Assembly: GCA_963780175.1 (NCBI GenBank)
Contig: CAWAAT010000003.1
Span: 310,001 to 374,000, forward strand
Source: Brooklawnia sp963780175
GTDB taxonomy: Bacteria; Actinomycetota; Actinomycetes; Propionibacteriales; Propionibacteriaceae
Length of the DNA: 64,000 nt
Direction: 5' to 3'
A model generated the notes under the pieces. The model saw only the letters and a list, made by a program, of their open reading frames with translations. It ran no database searches and had not been told where the DNA came from. Positions 9,144 through 16,424 of this stretch are shown piece by piece. Each line of letters begins with the position of its first letter. Positions within the stretch are counted from its first letter, which is position 1. Position numbers and translations under genes: made by a program.

Positions 9144-10043
9144 ATGAACACCGAAATCCAGACCGCAGGCCGGATCGTGGTGGGTACCGACGGATCCCAG
9201 CGGGCGAACAAGGCCGTCGAGTGGGCTGCCCAGCGGGCCTTGGCGCGCACGTTGCCCCTGCTGGTGCTGTACGTCGTCCCCGAATTGCCCCTGCCCGGCC
9301 GGACGGCGGCCGCGGCCCAGATCACCCATGGCGCGCACTACGTGGACGACTACCGGGCGGCGGCCGAGAGTCGGCTGGCCGGTGTGGTCGACAAGCTTCG
9401 CGGCGAGCATGACGGTTTGGACGTCACTGGTCAGATCGTCATCGGGAATGCCGCCTACATTCTGTCCAGGGCCTCCAGGGACGCCGACCTGGTGGTCATC
9501 GGTGCCCGCGGTGAGGGCGCCCCGCTGTCGGTGAAGATGCTGGGTGGCACGTCCGATGCTGTCACGGCCCATGCCCACGGGCCGGTCGCGGTGATCGGCG
9601 ACGAGGCCCACGAGAACCCCGGCGGACCGGTCGTGGTCGGCGTCGACGACTCGCCGGCGGCCAAGGCCGCACTCAAACTCGCCTTCGAGGCGGCCGACGT
9701 GCGAGGCGTCCCCGTGGTCGCCGTGCATTCCTGGGATTTCGGCCCCCAGGACGCCTACGACGCCGACATCTGGAGCTATTCCGTCGCCGAGATCACCCAG
9801 AGCCTTACCGAGATGGTTCAGGACCTGATTGCCGAGCAGCGGGCCGCCCATCCGGACGTGCCGGTCGAGGTGAAGGTCGTTCGCGGACGTCCGGAGACGA
9901 CCCTCGTCGAGGAGTCCAAGAGGGCCGGCCTGACGGTGGTGGGCTCACGCGGTCGCGGTGGTTTCGCCGGACTGCTGCTGGGCTCGACCAGCAAGCACGT
10001 GCTGCGCGAGGCTGCAAGCCCGGTCATCGTCACCCGCGGCTGA
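9144..10043 (+). CDS. tandem-domain universal stress protein (UspA family)
   Basis: A 299-residue cytoplasmic protein made of two USP domains (about 7-150 and 155-298). Each keeps the nucleotide-binding pattern: GARGEGAPLSVKMLGGTSDA in the first and GSRGRGGFAGLLLGSTSKH in the second, the latter being the canonical G-2x-G-9x-G(S/T) ATP motif. The domain starts IVVGTDGSQRANKAVEWA and VVVGVDDSPAAKAAL are typical. Actinobacterial tandem USPs accumulate under hypoxia or stationary phase; this is family knowledge, not shown here. The ATG at 9144 has a strong AAGGAGG ten bases upstream. A possible -10 box TAGACT lies at 9080-9085. Confidence 0.93.
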   Translation: MNTEIQTAGRIVVGTDGSQRANKAVEWAAQRALARTLPLLVLYVVPELPLPGRTAAAAQITHGAHYVDDYRAAAESRLAGVVDKLRGEHDGLDVTGQIVIGNAAYILSRASRDADLVVIGARGEGAPLSVKMLGGTSDAVTAHAHGPVAVIGDEAHENPGGPVVVGVDDSPAAKAALKLAFEAADVRGVPVVAVHSWDFGPQDAYDADIWSYSVAEITQSLTEMVQDLIAEQRAAHPDVPVEVKVVRGRPETTLVEESKRAGLTVVGSRGRGGFAGLLLGSTSKHVLREAASPVIVTRG

Positions 10044-10049
10044 GGCCGG

Positions 10050-10080
10050 TTGGTGCTCGGGCCTGCCGAGCACGTATGAT
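10050..10080 (+). promoter_or_regulatory. promoter for the SRP RNA
   Basis: TTGGTG at 10050-10055 and a near-perfect -10 box TATGAT at 10075-10080 are 19 bases apart. Transcription would start about 7-9 bases later, at the 5' end of the SRP RNA near 10089. Confidence 0.6.
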
Positions 10081-10088
10081 TCGAGGAA

Positions 10089-10176
10089 GGTCCTCCGCGC
10101 GGCGGCACCTAGCCCAACTCCCCCAGGGCCGGAAGGCAGCAAGGGTAAGCAAGCTCTACCGGGTGCGCGGAGGGCC
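10089..10176 (+). ncRNA. ffs: signal recognition particle RNA (4.5S-type)
   Basis: A small bacterial SRP RNA that binds Ffh and helps target membrane proteins. The terminal helix GGTCCTCCGCGC pairs with GCGCGGAGGGCC, and the conserved Ffh-binding apical region GGGCCGGAAGGCAGCAAGGG is intact at 10125-10144. A T run follows directly (10179-10183), so the terminal helix doubles as a Rho-independent terminator. It lies just upstream of dnaX on the same strand, a common placement in actinobacteria. Confidence 0.93.
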
Positions 10177-10263
10177 CCTTTTTGTCCGGGGACCGGTCTG
10201 CTCGGCCTCGACGCAGGCGGCCTCTGGTGTGAAAGTGTCGCCGGGGCAGCATAGGCTTGCCGG

Positions 10264-12423
10264 GTGGACGACGACCTGGACATCGACGACGATCTGGAGT
10301 TCGCCGACGACCCCGACGACCTGCTGCTGGACTTCCGGCAGGACGGCCCAGGCCTGTTCGATGTCCCGCTGCCTGACCCCGAGCCCGCCTGTGACATAGC
10401 CGCCGCCGCGGGCGAGGTGACGTCGGGTTCGCAACCGCTCGACGAGTCATACGCCAACGAGCAGCCAGCAGCGCTGGCACCCCCGCCGGCAGCAAGGCGC
10501 AGTGGTGACCGTCAGACAATGGCTCGGCCGGTGACGCCACCCGCCCTGTACCGGCGTTACCGCCCCGACACGTTCGCCGAGGTGATCGGCCAGGAACACG
10601 TCACCGAGCCGCTCAGCCGGGCGATCGCCAACAACAAGGTGAACCACGCCTACCTCTTCAGCGGTCCGCGGGGCTGCGGAAAGACCACCAGTGCGCGCAT
10701 CCTGGCCCGCTGTCTCAACTGCAGCCAAGGGCCGACTGCCTCACCTTGCGGCGTGTGTGACTCGTGCGTGGCACTGGCAACCGGCGGGCCCGGCAGCATC
10801 GACGTCATCGAGATCGACGCCGCGTCCCACGGAGGCGTGGACGACGCCCGCGAACTGCGCGAGGGCGTCTACTTCGCCCCGGTGTCGAGTCGCTTCAAGA
10901 TCTACATCATCGACGAGGCGCACATGGTCACCAACCAGGGCTTCAACGCCCTGCTGAAGGTGGTCGAGGAGCCGCCCGAACACGTCAAGTTCATCTTCGC
11001 CACGACCGAACCCGAGAAAGTGATAGGCACGATCCGTTCGCGGACCCATCACTATCCGTTCCGGCTCGTGCCGCCACGCACGTTGACGTCCTACCTCGAA
11101 CGCATCTGCGCCGAAGAGGGCGTCCGGGTCGAGCGCGGTGTGCTGCCCCTGGTGGTCAGGGCGGGCGCGGGGTCGGTGCGCGACTCGCTGTCCGTCCTCG
11201 ACCAGTTGTTGGGTGCTGCTGATCGGGGCGCGGTCAGCTACCACCAGGCGGCGGGGCTGCTGGGGTTCACCCCCGATGCCCTGCTGGACGAGATCGTGGA
11301 CGCCTTCGCTGCGGGGGACGGCAAGGGCGTGTTCGCCACCATCGACAAGGTGATCGAGGTGGGACAGGACCCCCGACGGTTCGCGGAGGACCTGCTGGAA
11401 CGGATGCGTGATCTGGTGATCGTCGCCCAGGTTCCCGAAGCCATCGACGCCGGGTTGATCGAGGTGGCCGCCGACCAGGCCGAACGCCTGCGCACCCAGG
11501 CCGCAGCCCTTGGAGCGGGCGAGCTGACCAGGGCGGCTGAGGTGATCGCCACCGGTCTGACCCAGATGCGCGGCACCACGGCCCCCCGGTTGCACCTCGA
11601 ACTGATCTGCGCGCGCGTCCTGCTGCCCACCGCCGACGCCGACGGCCGCGGCCTGCACGCCCGGCTTGACAGGCTCGAACGGCGACTGGACATCCCGGAC
11701 GTCGTGCCCGGGCGCGGGCCGCGTCCCCAACCATCGGGTGAGACGATTCCGGCCGTCGGCTGGGATGACGTCTCAGGACCGGGCGGTGACGATCCGCCAG
11801 CGAGGCAGCGTTCCGCTCAGCCGGCCCGTCCCGAGCCCCCGGCCGTTCCCGCGCCGACCCGACCCGACCCGACGCCAACGATGGCAGCCGCGACCGCGGG
11901 GACGACGACGACAGCCGACCTGCGCCGACTCTGGCCCCAGGTGCTCGACGAGGTGAAGTCGCGCAAGCGATTCACCCATGCGCTGCTCAGTCAGAACGCC
12001 CACGTCGTCGAGGTGCGCGACAAGGAACTCGTGCTGGGGTTCACCAGTCTGGGCACCCTCGAACGATTCCAGAGCGGCGGAAGCGTGGACGTCCTGGTCG
12101 ACTGCCTGATCGAGGTGTTGGGGGCCGATCTGCGCATCACCGCATCTGTCGACGGCGGGCCGTCCACCGTCGTCCAACAGCCGGCCCAGCCTGCGCAGCG
12201 TCGACCGTCGCCGCCCGCGGCTGGCCCCGAGCCGCAGACCCGGATGCCGCCCTCGCGACGACCGGCCAGGCAGGCCGGCCCGACGCCCGTCCCGCCGGTG
12301 GTTGAGGACGTCGACCAATTCGTCGGCGACGATGACGAGGTGCTCGACGAGTCGGGCGGGGACGCGGCTGAACTGCTGGCCGCCAAGCTCGGCGCTCAAC
12401 TGATCGATGAACTGGACAACTGA
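10264..12423 (+). CDS. dnaX: DNA polymerase III subunit gamma/tau
   Basis: The clamp-loader ATPase subunit of the replicative polymerase. Visible motifs are ALYRRYRPDTFAEVIGQEHV, Walker A GPRGCGKTT, the four-cysteine zinc module (CLNCSQGPTASPCGVCDSC), Walker B IIDEAH, and sensor 1 IFATTEPEKV. Domain III is followed by a Pro-rich linker and a tau-like C-terminal domain with a conserved LWPQVLDEVKSRKRFTHALL segment, ending acidic. The frame starts at a GTG at 10264, giving an unusual acidic N-terminal extension of 85 residues before the family start at the ATG at 10519. TAGGCT at 10252-10257 ends six bases before the GTG (leaderless), and the ATG at 10519 has no clear ribosome site, so I keep the long form. 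YbaB and recR follow closely. Confidence 0.9.
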   Translation: MDDDLDIDDDLEFADDPDDLLLDFRQDGPGLFDVPLPDPEPACDIAAAAGEVTSGSQPLDESYANEQPAALAPPPAARRSGDRQTMARPVTPPALYRRYRPDTFAEVIGQEHVTEPLSRAIANNKVNHAYLFSGPRGCGKTTSARILARCLNCSQGPTASPCGVCDSCVALATGGPGSIDVIEIDAASHGGVDDARELREGVYFAPVSSRFKIYIIDEAHMVTNQGFNALLKVVEEPPEHVKFIFATTEPEKVIGTIRSRTHHYPFRLVPPRTLTSYLERICAEEGVRVERGVLPLVVRAGAGSVRDSLSVLDQLLGAADRGAVSYHQAAGLLGFTPDALLDEIVDAFAAGDGKGVFATIDKVIEVGQDPRRFAEDLLERMRDLVIVAQVPEAIDAGLIEVAADQAERLRTQAAALGAGELTRAAEVIATGLTQMRGTTAPRLHLELICARVLLPTADADGRGLHARLDRLERRLDIPDVVPGRGPRPQPSGETIPAVGWDDVSGPGGDDPPARQRSAQPARPEPPAVPAPTRPDPTPTMAAATAGTTTTADLRRLWPQVLDEVKSRKRFTHALLSQNAHVVEVRDKELVLGFTSLGTLERFQSGGSVDVLVDCLIEVLGADLRITASVDGGPSTVVQQPAQPAQRRPSPPAAGPEPQTRMPPSRRPARQAGPTPVPPVVEDVDQFVGDDDEVLDESGGDAAELLAAKLGAQLIDELDN

Positions 12424-12446
12424 CCCGAACCGACGAAAGGACCCCC

Positions 12447-12755
12447 GTGTTCCCAGAAGGCATGGACATGACCGCCCTGCTCCAGCAGGCGCAGGCAATG
12501 CAGGAGCAGTTGCAGCAGGCCCAGGAGGATCTGGCCAACTCCACCTTCGCCGGCTCGTCCGGAGGTGGCCTCGTCCAGGTCACCGTCACCGGCGCCGGTG
12601 AGTTGATCGGGCTGGCCATCCAGCGCGAGGCGGTCGATGTTGATGACCTGGAGTCATTGAGCGACCTGATCATCGCAGCCGTCCGCGACGCCAACGAGAA
12701 GGTGCTCCAGCAGGCCCAGACGTTGATGCCTGATCTCGGCGGACTCGGTTTCTGA
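12447..12755 (+). CDS. YbaB/EbfC-family nucleoid-associated protein
   Basis: A 102-residue DNA-binding protein of the YbaB/EbfC family, which forms a tweezer-like dimer and coats DNA. The N-terminal helix (LLQQAQAMQEQLQQAQEDLA) is Gln-rich and coiled, followed by the conserved core GGLVQVTVTGAGELIGLAI and the C-terminal helix. GTG start at 12447 is preceded by GAAAGGA. It sits 23 bases after dnaX and 9 bases before recR, the conserved dnaX-ybaB-recR operon. Confidence 0.93.
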   Translation: MFPEGMDMTALLQQAQAMQEQLQQAQEDLANSTFAGSSGGGLVQVTVTGAGELIGLAIQREAVDVDDLESLSDLIIAAVRDANEKVLQQAQTLMPDLGGLGF

Positions 12756-12764
12756 GAGGCTGCC

Positions 12765-13364
12765 TTGTACGAAGGACCAGTGCAGGACCTGATCGACGAG
12801 TTGGGACGATTGCCCGGCATCGGTCCGAAGAGCGCACAACGGATCGCTTTCTGGTTGCTCGATCAGTCGGGCGAGGACGTCGAACGACTGGCCACGGCGC
12901 TGCTGGAGGTCAAGGCGAAGGTGCACTTCTGCCAGGTCTGCTTCAACGTGACGGACCAGGACTTCTGCCGCATCTGCCGGGACTCCCGACGCGACCAGAG
13001 TTCGATCTGCGTGGTGGAGGAGAGCAAGGACGTGGTGGCGATCGAACGCACCCGCGAGTTCCGCGGTCGCTATCACGTGCTCGGCGGTGCGATCAGCCCC
13101 ATTGCCGGACGGGGCCCCGGAGACCTGCACATCGCCGAACTGGTGCGCCGTCTCTCGGACGCCACCATTACCGAGATCATCCTGGCCACGAACCCGAATC
13201 TGGAGGGCGAGGCCACCGCCACCTATCTGAGCCGGCTGCTCGGTCAGACGCCGGGCATCCGGATCAGCCGGTTGGCCTCGGGGCTGCCGGTCGGGGCCGA
13301 CCTGGAATACGCCGACGAAGTGACCCTGGGAAGGGCCTTCAGCGGTCGGCGGTACGTCGACTGA
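12765..13364 (+). CDS. recR: recombination protein RecR
   Basis: A 199-residue DNA clamp acting with RecF and RecO in gap repair. The helix-hairpin-helix (LGRLPGIGPKSAQRIAFWLL), the four-cysteine zinc finger (C58, C61, C70, C73: CQVCFNVTDQDFCRIC) and the Toprim domain (ICVVEESKDVVAIERT; LATNPNLEGEATA) are all visible. It begins with TTG at 12765, giving MYEGPVQDLIDELG, which matches the family start exactly; GAGAGG lies upstream. Last gene of the dnaX-ybaB-recR operon; it converges on the DUF1707 gene with only three bases between the stops. Confidence 0.95.
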   Translation: MYEGPVQDLIDELGRLPGIGPKSAQRIAFWLLDQSGEDVERLATALLEVKAKVHFCQVCFNVTDQDFCRICRDSRRDQSSICVVEESKDVVAIERTREFRGRYHVLGGAISPIAGRGPGDLHIAELVRRLSDATITEIILATNPNLEGEATATYLSRLLGQTPGIRISRLASGLPVGADLEYADEVTLGRAFSGRRYVD

Positions 13365-13367
13365 CCG

Positions 13368-14084
13368 TCAGTTGATGGCCTCGCCGCGAGCTCGGCGGAC
13401 GACGCCCACCCCGCCCCAGAAGCCCAGCCCGTTGATCGTCACCCGTGGGCTGCCCGGGGCCGGAGGAACAGCGGGCCGGGCCTGGTCGAGCTTCTCCCAA
13501 CCGAATCCACCCATGAAGCCGAAACCGTTGACGCGCACGTCCATGTCGGGGGGCACGATCACCTCGACCCCGCCCATCACGCCGATGCAGGTGATGGTGG
13601 TCTCAGGGCTGGTGAAGACAGCGTCGCGCAGGTCGATGGTTGCCCCACCCCAGAAGCCGACCGCCACGTGAGTGGGCGCCACCACCCACTCGCCGACCCG
13701 GTCAACGCCGCTCATGACACCGATGGAGATCGACGTCCCCGGGGTCCCCTCGGGAGCAATCCGGGCCGGCAGATTGGCGTCCTGGTCGGCCTGCCAGGCG
13801 TCCCTGATGGCCGGTTCTGCCGAAGGAGGCAGGACCGGAAGGCGAGTGGACTGATCGACGCTTCCCGATGGCGCGAATGGCCATCCGCCGACGTCAGACA
13901 GCAGCGCGGCCAACTCGTCGGTGTGCACGACGCCCAGCGCCTGCTGGCTTCGCTCCTGGAACTCGGCTCGCGAGATGCGGCCCTCGCGCCACGCCCGGGT
14001 CAAGATCTCGATGGCCTGCTGGCGCTCCCCGTCACCGGCGCGCAGCCGCGCGGGGGTCTGCCAGGGCTCCTGGGGGTTGCTCAT
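13368..14084 (-). CDS. DUF1707 protein with LiaF-like C-terminal domain
   Basis: A 238-residue protein. The N-terminal DUF1707 (SHOCT-like) segment reads LRAGDGERQQAIEILTRAWR followed by EGRISRAEFQERSQQAL. The C-terminal half is a beta-helical LiaF/DUF2154-type region with repeating ISIGVMSGVDR, AVGFWGGATIDL, CIGVMGGVEVIVP and VNGFGFMGGFGW units. LiaF-type domains sense cell-envelope stress in Firmicutes; the role in actinobacteria is unknown. There is no obvious signal peptide or membrane segment. The ATG at 14084 follows a -10-like TATGGT by six bases with no ribosome site, which suggests a leaderless message. Confidence 0.75.
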   Translation of the reverse strand: MSNPQEPWQTPARLRAGDGERQQAIEILTRAWREGRISRAEFQERSQQALGVVHTDELAALLSDVGGWPFAPSGSVDQSTRLPVLPPSAEPAIRDAWQADQDANLPARIAPEGTPGTSISIGVMSGVDRVGEWVVAPTHVAVGFWGGATIDLRDAVFTSPETTITCIGVMGGVEVIVPPDMDVRVNGFGFMGGFGWEKLDQARPAVPPAPGSPRVTINGLGFWGGVGVVRRARGEAIN

Positions 14085-14186
14085 GCATCAACCATATCGG
14101 TGGGCTGGCAACCGATCGCATCCCGAGTGGTTGGCGCTGCGGTGAAACGCTACACTCGATTTCTGTCGACCCGTCGACTGCGAGCC

Positions 14187-14226
14187 GGTGGCCCGCCCTC
14201 CGTCCCCCGTGGAGTGGCGGGCCACC
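14187..14226. terminator. GC-rich intergenic hairpin
   Basis: Perfect 11-bp arms GGTGGCCCGCC (14187-14197) and GGCGGGCCACC (14216-14226) enclose an 18-base loop. On the plus strand a T-rich tail (TTCGTTCTCT) follows. It lies 32 bases beyond the end of the Pro/Thr-rich protein gene on the minus strand and can terminate that transcript; it may also end a plus-strand RNA (see findings). Confidence 0.6.
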
Positions 14227-14257
14227 TTCGTTCTCTGGGGCAGGTGCGGATCACGGC

Positions 14258-15268
14258 TCAGGTGGCAGGGCAGTCCGGCCACGGCGCGGCAGTCGTGTAC
14301 GGGCCGAGATTGCCCAGCTTGATGTGCAGCACCGCCTCCTGAAGGGTGCAGCCCTCACTGGTCGGATACCACACGGTGACGATCAGACTGCCGGCCGGCT
14401 CGATGACCTCGTTGACCGGGCGGTCCTCCAGGTGTCGGGTCGCCAGTCCGAGGGTGCGCACCTGGGCCGTGACGGTCTCGTTGATCGTGCACGCGAACTC
14501 GCTGGTGTTCACCAACGCGAGCACGGCCGTGAACCCACCCGGCTCGGCCTGGGTGGTCCAGCTCTGGGCGTCTAGCACTCGACTCGTGCAGCTGGGTACG
14601 GCGGCACTGGGCGTGGGCGTGGGCGTGGTGCTGCTGGTCGCTGACGTGGTCGGGTCTGGGGACGTGGGCGTGGTGCTGCTGGCTGTCGGTGTGGCGCTGG
14701 TGGTTGGCGCGGGGCTGGTGGGCGAGGGGCTGGTGGGCGCGGGGCTGGTGGGCGTGGGGCTGGTCGGCGCGCTGGTGGTTGGCGCGGGACTACCCACAAC
14801 GGACGTCTCGGCAGGGGTGGACGTCGGTGGCGCGGTGACCTGCGTCGTGACAGCCGTCGCCGGTTGAGCGCTGTCGACTGCGGGCGGCTCCGGCAGGACG
14901 CTGGACTCCGGTGCGGGTGCAGCAGGAGTGCTGCTGGTCTGGGGATCTGACGGGCTCGAGACCGGGGTCTGCGAGGCGGCCGGAGCAGCCGAGACGGTCG
15001 GCTCGGCCGGCGATCTGGTCGGGGTGGGCGCCTGGATCGAGAAGCTGATGCTTGGTGCCGGGGCCGCGTTCGGCGTGCGGTTGGACAGCAGGATGCCGGC
15101 AATCGAGGCTGCCACGACCACCGCCGTGGCCACCCCGGCGGTGGTGGCGCGCTGCGCCCGGAGGTGCACACTCTGGGCGTTGCTGATCGCGCCGGCCGCC
15201 AGCGCCGCGCTGAAGGCGCTGGCCGCAGGTGGTGTCTCACGCAGTCGGCGGAGGTCATCGAGGTCCAT
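14258..15268 (-). CDS. Pro/Thr/Ser-rich single-pass membrane protein coupled to an ECF sigma factor
   Basis: A 336-residue protein of unknown function. A short cytoplasmic N terminus (MDLDDLRRLRETPPAASAF) is followed by one membrane segment (about 43-62, ATAVVVAASIAGILL). A 170-residue external Pro/Thr/Ser linker with PTSPTP-like repeats comes next, then a C-terminal domain of about 100 residues with three spaced cysteines (SCTSRV, ACTINE, GCTLQE) that may form disulfides, resembling DUF4232-type exported domains. Its start overlaps the 3' end of the sigma factor gene by 14 bases, implying translational coupling. That position suggests an anti-sigma or sensor role, but no zinc-binding anti-sigma domain is seen. 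Confidence 0.7.
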   Translation of the reverse strand: MDLDDLRRLRETPPAASAFSAALAAGAISNAQSVHLRAQRATTAGVATAVVVAASIAGILLSNRTPNAAPAPSISFSIQAPTPTRSPAEPTVSAAPAASQTPVSSPSDPQTSSTPAAPAPESSVLPEPPAVDSAQPATAVTTQVTAPPTSTPAETSVVGSPAPTTSAPTSPTPTSPAPTSPSPTSPAPTTSATPTASSTTPTSPDPTTSATSSTTPTPTPSAAVPSCTSRVLDAQSWTTQAEPGGFTAVLALVNTSEFACTINETVTAQVRTLGLATRHLEDRPVNEVIEPAGSLIVTVWYPTSEGCTLQEAVLHIKLGNLGPYTTAAPWPDCPAT

Positions 15269-15800
15269 GCTGGCCCTCCGAGCTCTCGCGTTGCGTGGTG
15301 GATCCGCCCTCTGCAGGTTGTGCCGACTCGCCCAGCCCGTCGCGCAGTTTCGCCAGCGCGCGATGGGCTGTCACTCTGACCCATGACTCCTGACGACCAA
15401 GTTGGGCAGCCACCTGGGCTGCGCTCAGGTCGTCCAGGTATCGTCCGACGACCACGGCGCGCTCGATGGGTTTGAGGGCCGCCAGCCCTTGGGCCACCTC
15501 GATCTCGAGGTCGACGCCAGGCCACGGATCAACCGAGCCCGGAATCTGGATGTCGGTGGGAGCCTCATGGTAGGAGCGTTTACGAACCCGGCTCAGGAAG
15601 TGGTTGGTCAGAACCGTCTGCAGGTAGGCCGCTCGGTCATCTGCCGCACTCACCTGGCGCCACTTCGTCAGCGCCGTCACGGCGGTTTCCTGGACGAGGT
15701 CCTCGGCAAGGTGCCAGTCATGGCACAGCAGTAGGGCGCGCCGGAACAACGCAGGAGCCTGTGCTTCAACCAGCTCCTGGTAGCCGTCGGGCGCACCCAT
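15255..15800 (-). CDS. ECF sigma factor, SigE-like actinobacterial family
   Basis: A 181-residue extracytoplasmic-function sigma factor. Region 2 is visible as ALFRRALLLCHDWHLAEDLV followed by QETAVTALTKW, and region 4 as ALKPIERAVVVGRYLDDLSA followed by a helix-turn-helix (QVAAQLGRQESWVRVTAHRA). The pattern fits the actinobacterial 'SigE family' ECF group. The ATG at 15800 has GAAGGGAG five bases upstream. It is co-transcribed with the overlapping Pro/Thr-rich membrane protein. A perfect palindrome, TGCGACC-T-GGTCGCA, lies at 15849-15863, about 50 bases before the start codon. Confidence 0.88.
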   Translation of the reverse strand: MGAPDGYQELVEAQAPALFRRALLLCHDWHLAEDLVQETAVTALTKWRQVSAADDRAAYLQTVLTNHFLSRVRKRSYHEAPTDIQIPGSVDPWPGVDLEIEVAQGLAALKPIERAVVVGRYLDDLSAAQVAAQLGRQESWVRVTAHRALAKLRDGLGESAQPAEGGSTTQRESSEGQHGPR

Positions 15801-15863
15801 CCGGCTCCCTTCCCGTTGGCGGCAGGTGAGTGCCCGTCAACGAGTCTGTGCGACCTGGTCGCA

Positions 15864-16220
15864 GGCATTTCACCTCACTCTACCGGAGGGCCGAGCGTGA
15901 ACCGGGCAGGCGACGACGCCTCGCTCTGCGGTGACCGGGTCCGCGTCCCAACCCCCCGATCGGGAAAAAACTGCGGACCACGGCCAGCGCAGGTGCCGAC
16001 GTCCGTGCGTCGCACGTCCGCCGGCAACCGACCTCGACATCACCCATCCAGTGGATGCCGTCTCGGCCGAGGCTGGCTGACGCCTGGCCCGCCACCCCCC
16101 AGCGGCCGGGTCGGTCATCGCCTGCCCTATCCACATGACGCTGTGACGGGGTGTTTTCGTTACACCGATGTGCCCTGGCCCGTTCGGCGGGACGATTTCG
16201 TGGCATCCCGCCCGGTTGCC
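15864..16220. other. intergenic stretch without a supported gene
   Basis: This 357-base stretch lies between the divergent sigma-factor gene and the ileS promoter. Open frames on both strands show no recognisable protein and no ribosome sites. It contains a small inverted repeat (GGTGT-N6-ACACC) near 16149-16165 and probably the sigma-factor promoter near 15890 (TAGAGT on the minus strand). Nothing else can be supported. Confidence 0.5.
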
Positions 16221-16424
16221 TACACTGGTGATCGCCGCTGCAAGGCCGCGATGGGGCCATCACCCCGGAGCCGTCGGAAGAACAGCCGGGTTGACCCCGG
16301 CCCAGTAGAACCGGCCGCAGGGCGCAATGAAGTGGGGGCGCGTGCGTCCCAACAGGGGTGGTACCGCGGACGTCCGGCCCAGGGCGTTCGTCCCTTGGGA
16401 TCGACTCGACAAGGGACTGCGCAC
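16221..16424 (+). promoter_or_regulatory. T-box riboswitch leader of ileS (actinobacterial ultrashort type) with promoter
   Basis: A -10 box TACACT (16221-16226) precedes a leader of about 190 bases. The diagnostic T-box AACAGGGGTGGTACCGCGG is at 16351-16369; its TGGT bulge would pair with the 3' end of uncharged tRNA. Upstream, GGTGAT (16227-16232) pairs with ATCACC (16259-16264) to form a short stem I. An isoleucine AUC triplet occurs at 16259-16261 and another at 16231-16233; I cannot tell which is the specifier. Actinobacterial ileS leaders of this type control translation: tRNA-Ile binding frees the ribosome site of the downstream gene. Confidence 0.85.

Noticed and set aside
14690..14790. 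GC-rich tandem repeats that might suggest a CRISPR or minisatellite
   Set aside because: They are codon-level PTSP/TSPA repeats inside the Pro/Thr-rich protein; no spacer-like unique sequence occurs and no cas genes are present.
14572..15525. Arg/Pro-rich minus-strand frame overlapping the sigma-factor gene and the Pro/Thr-rich protein
   Set aside because: Out-of-frame reading of the two real genes; the repeats make it look regular.
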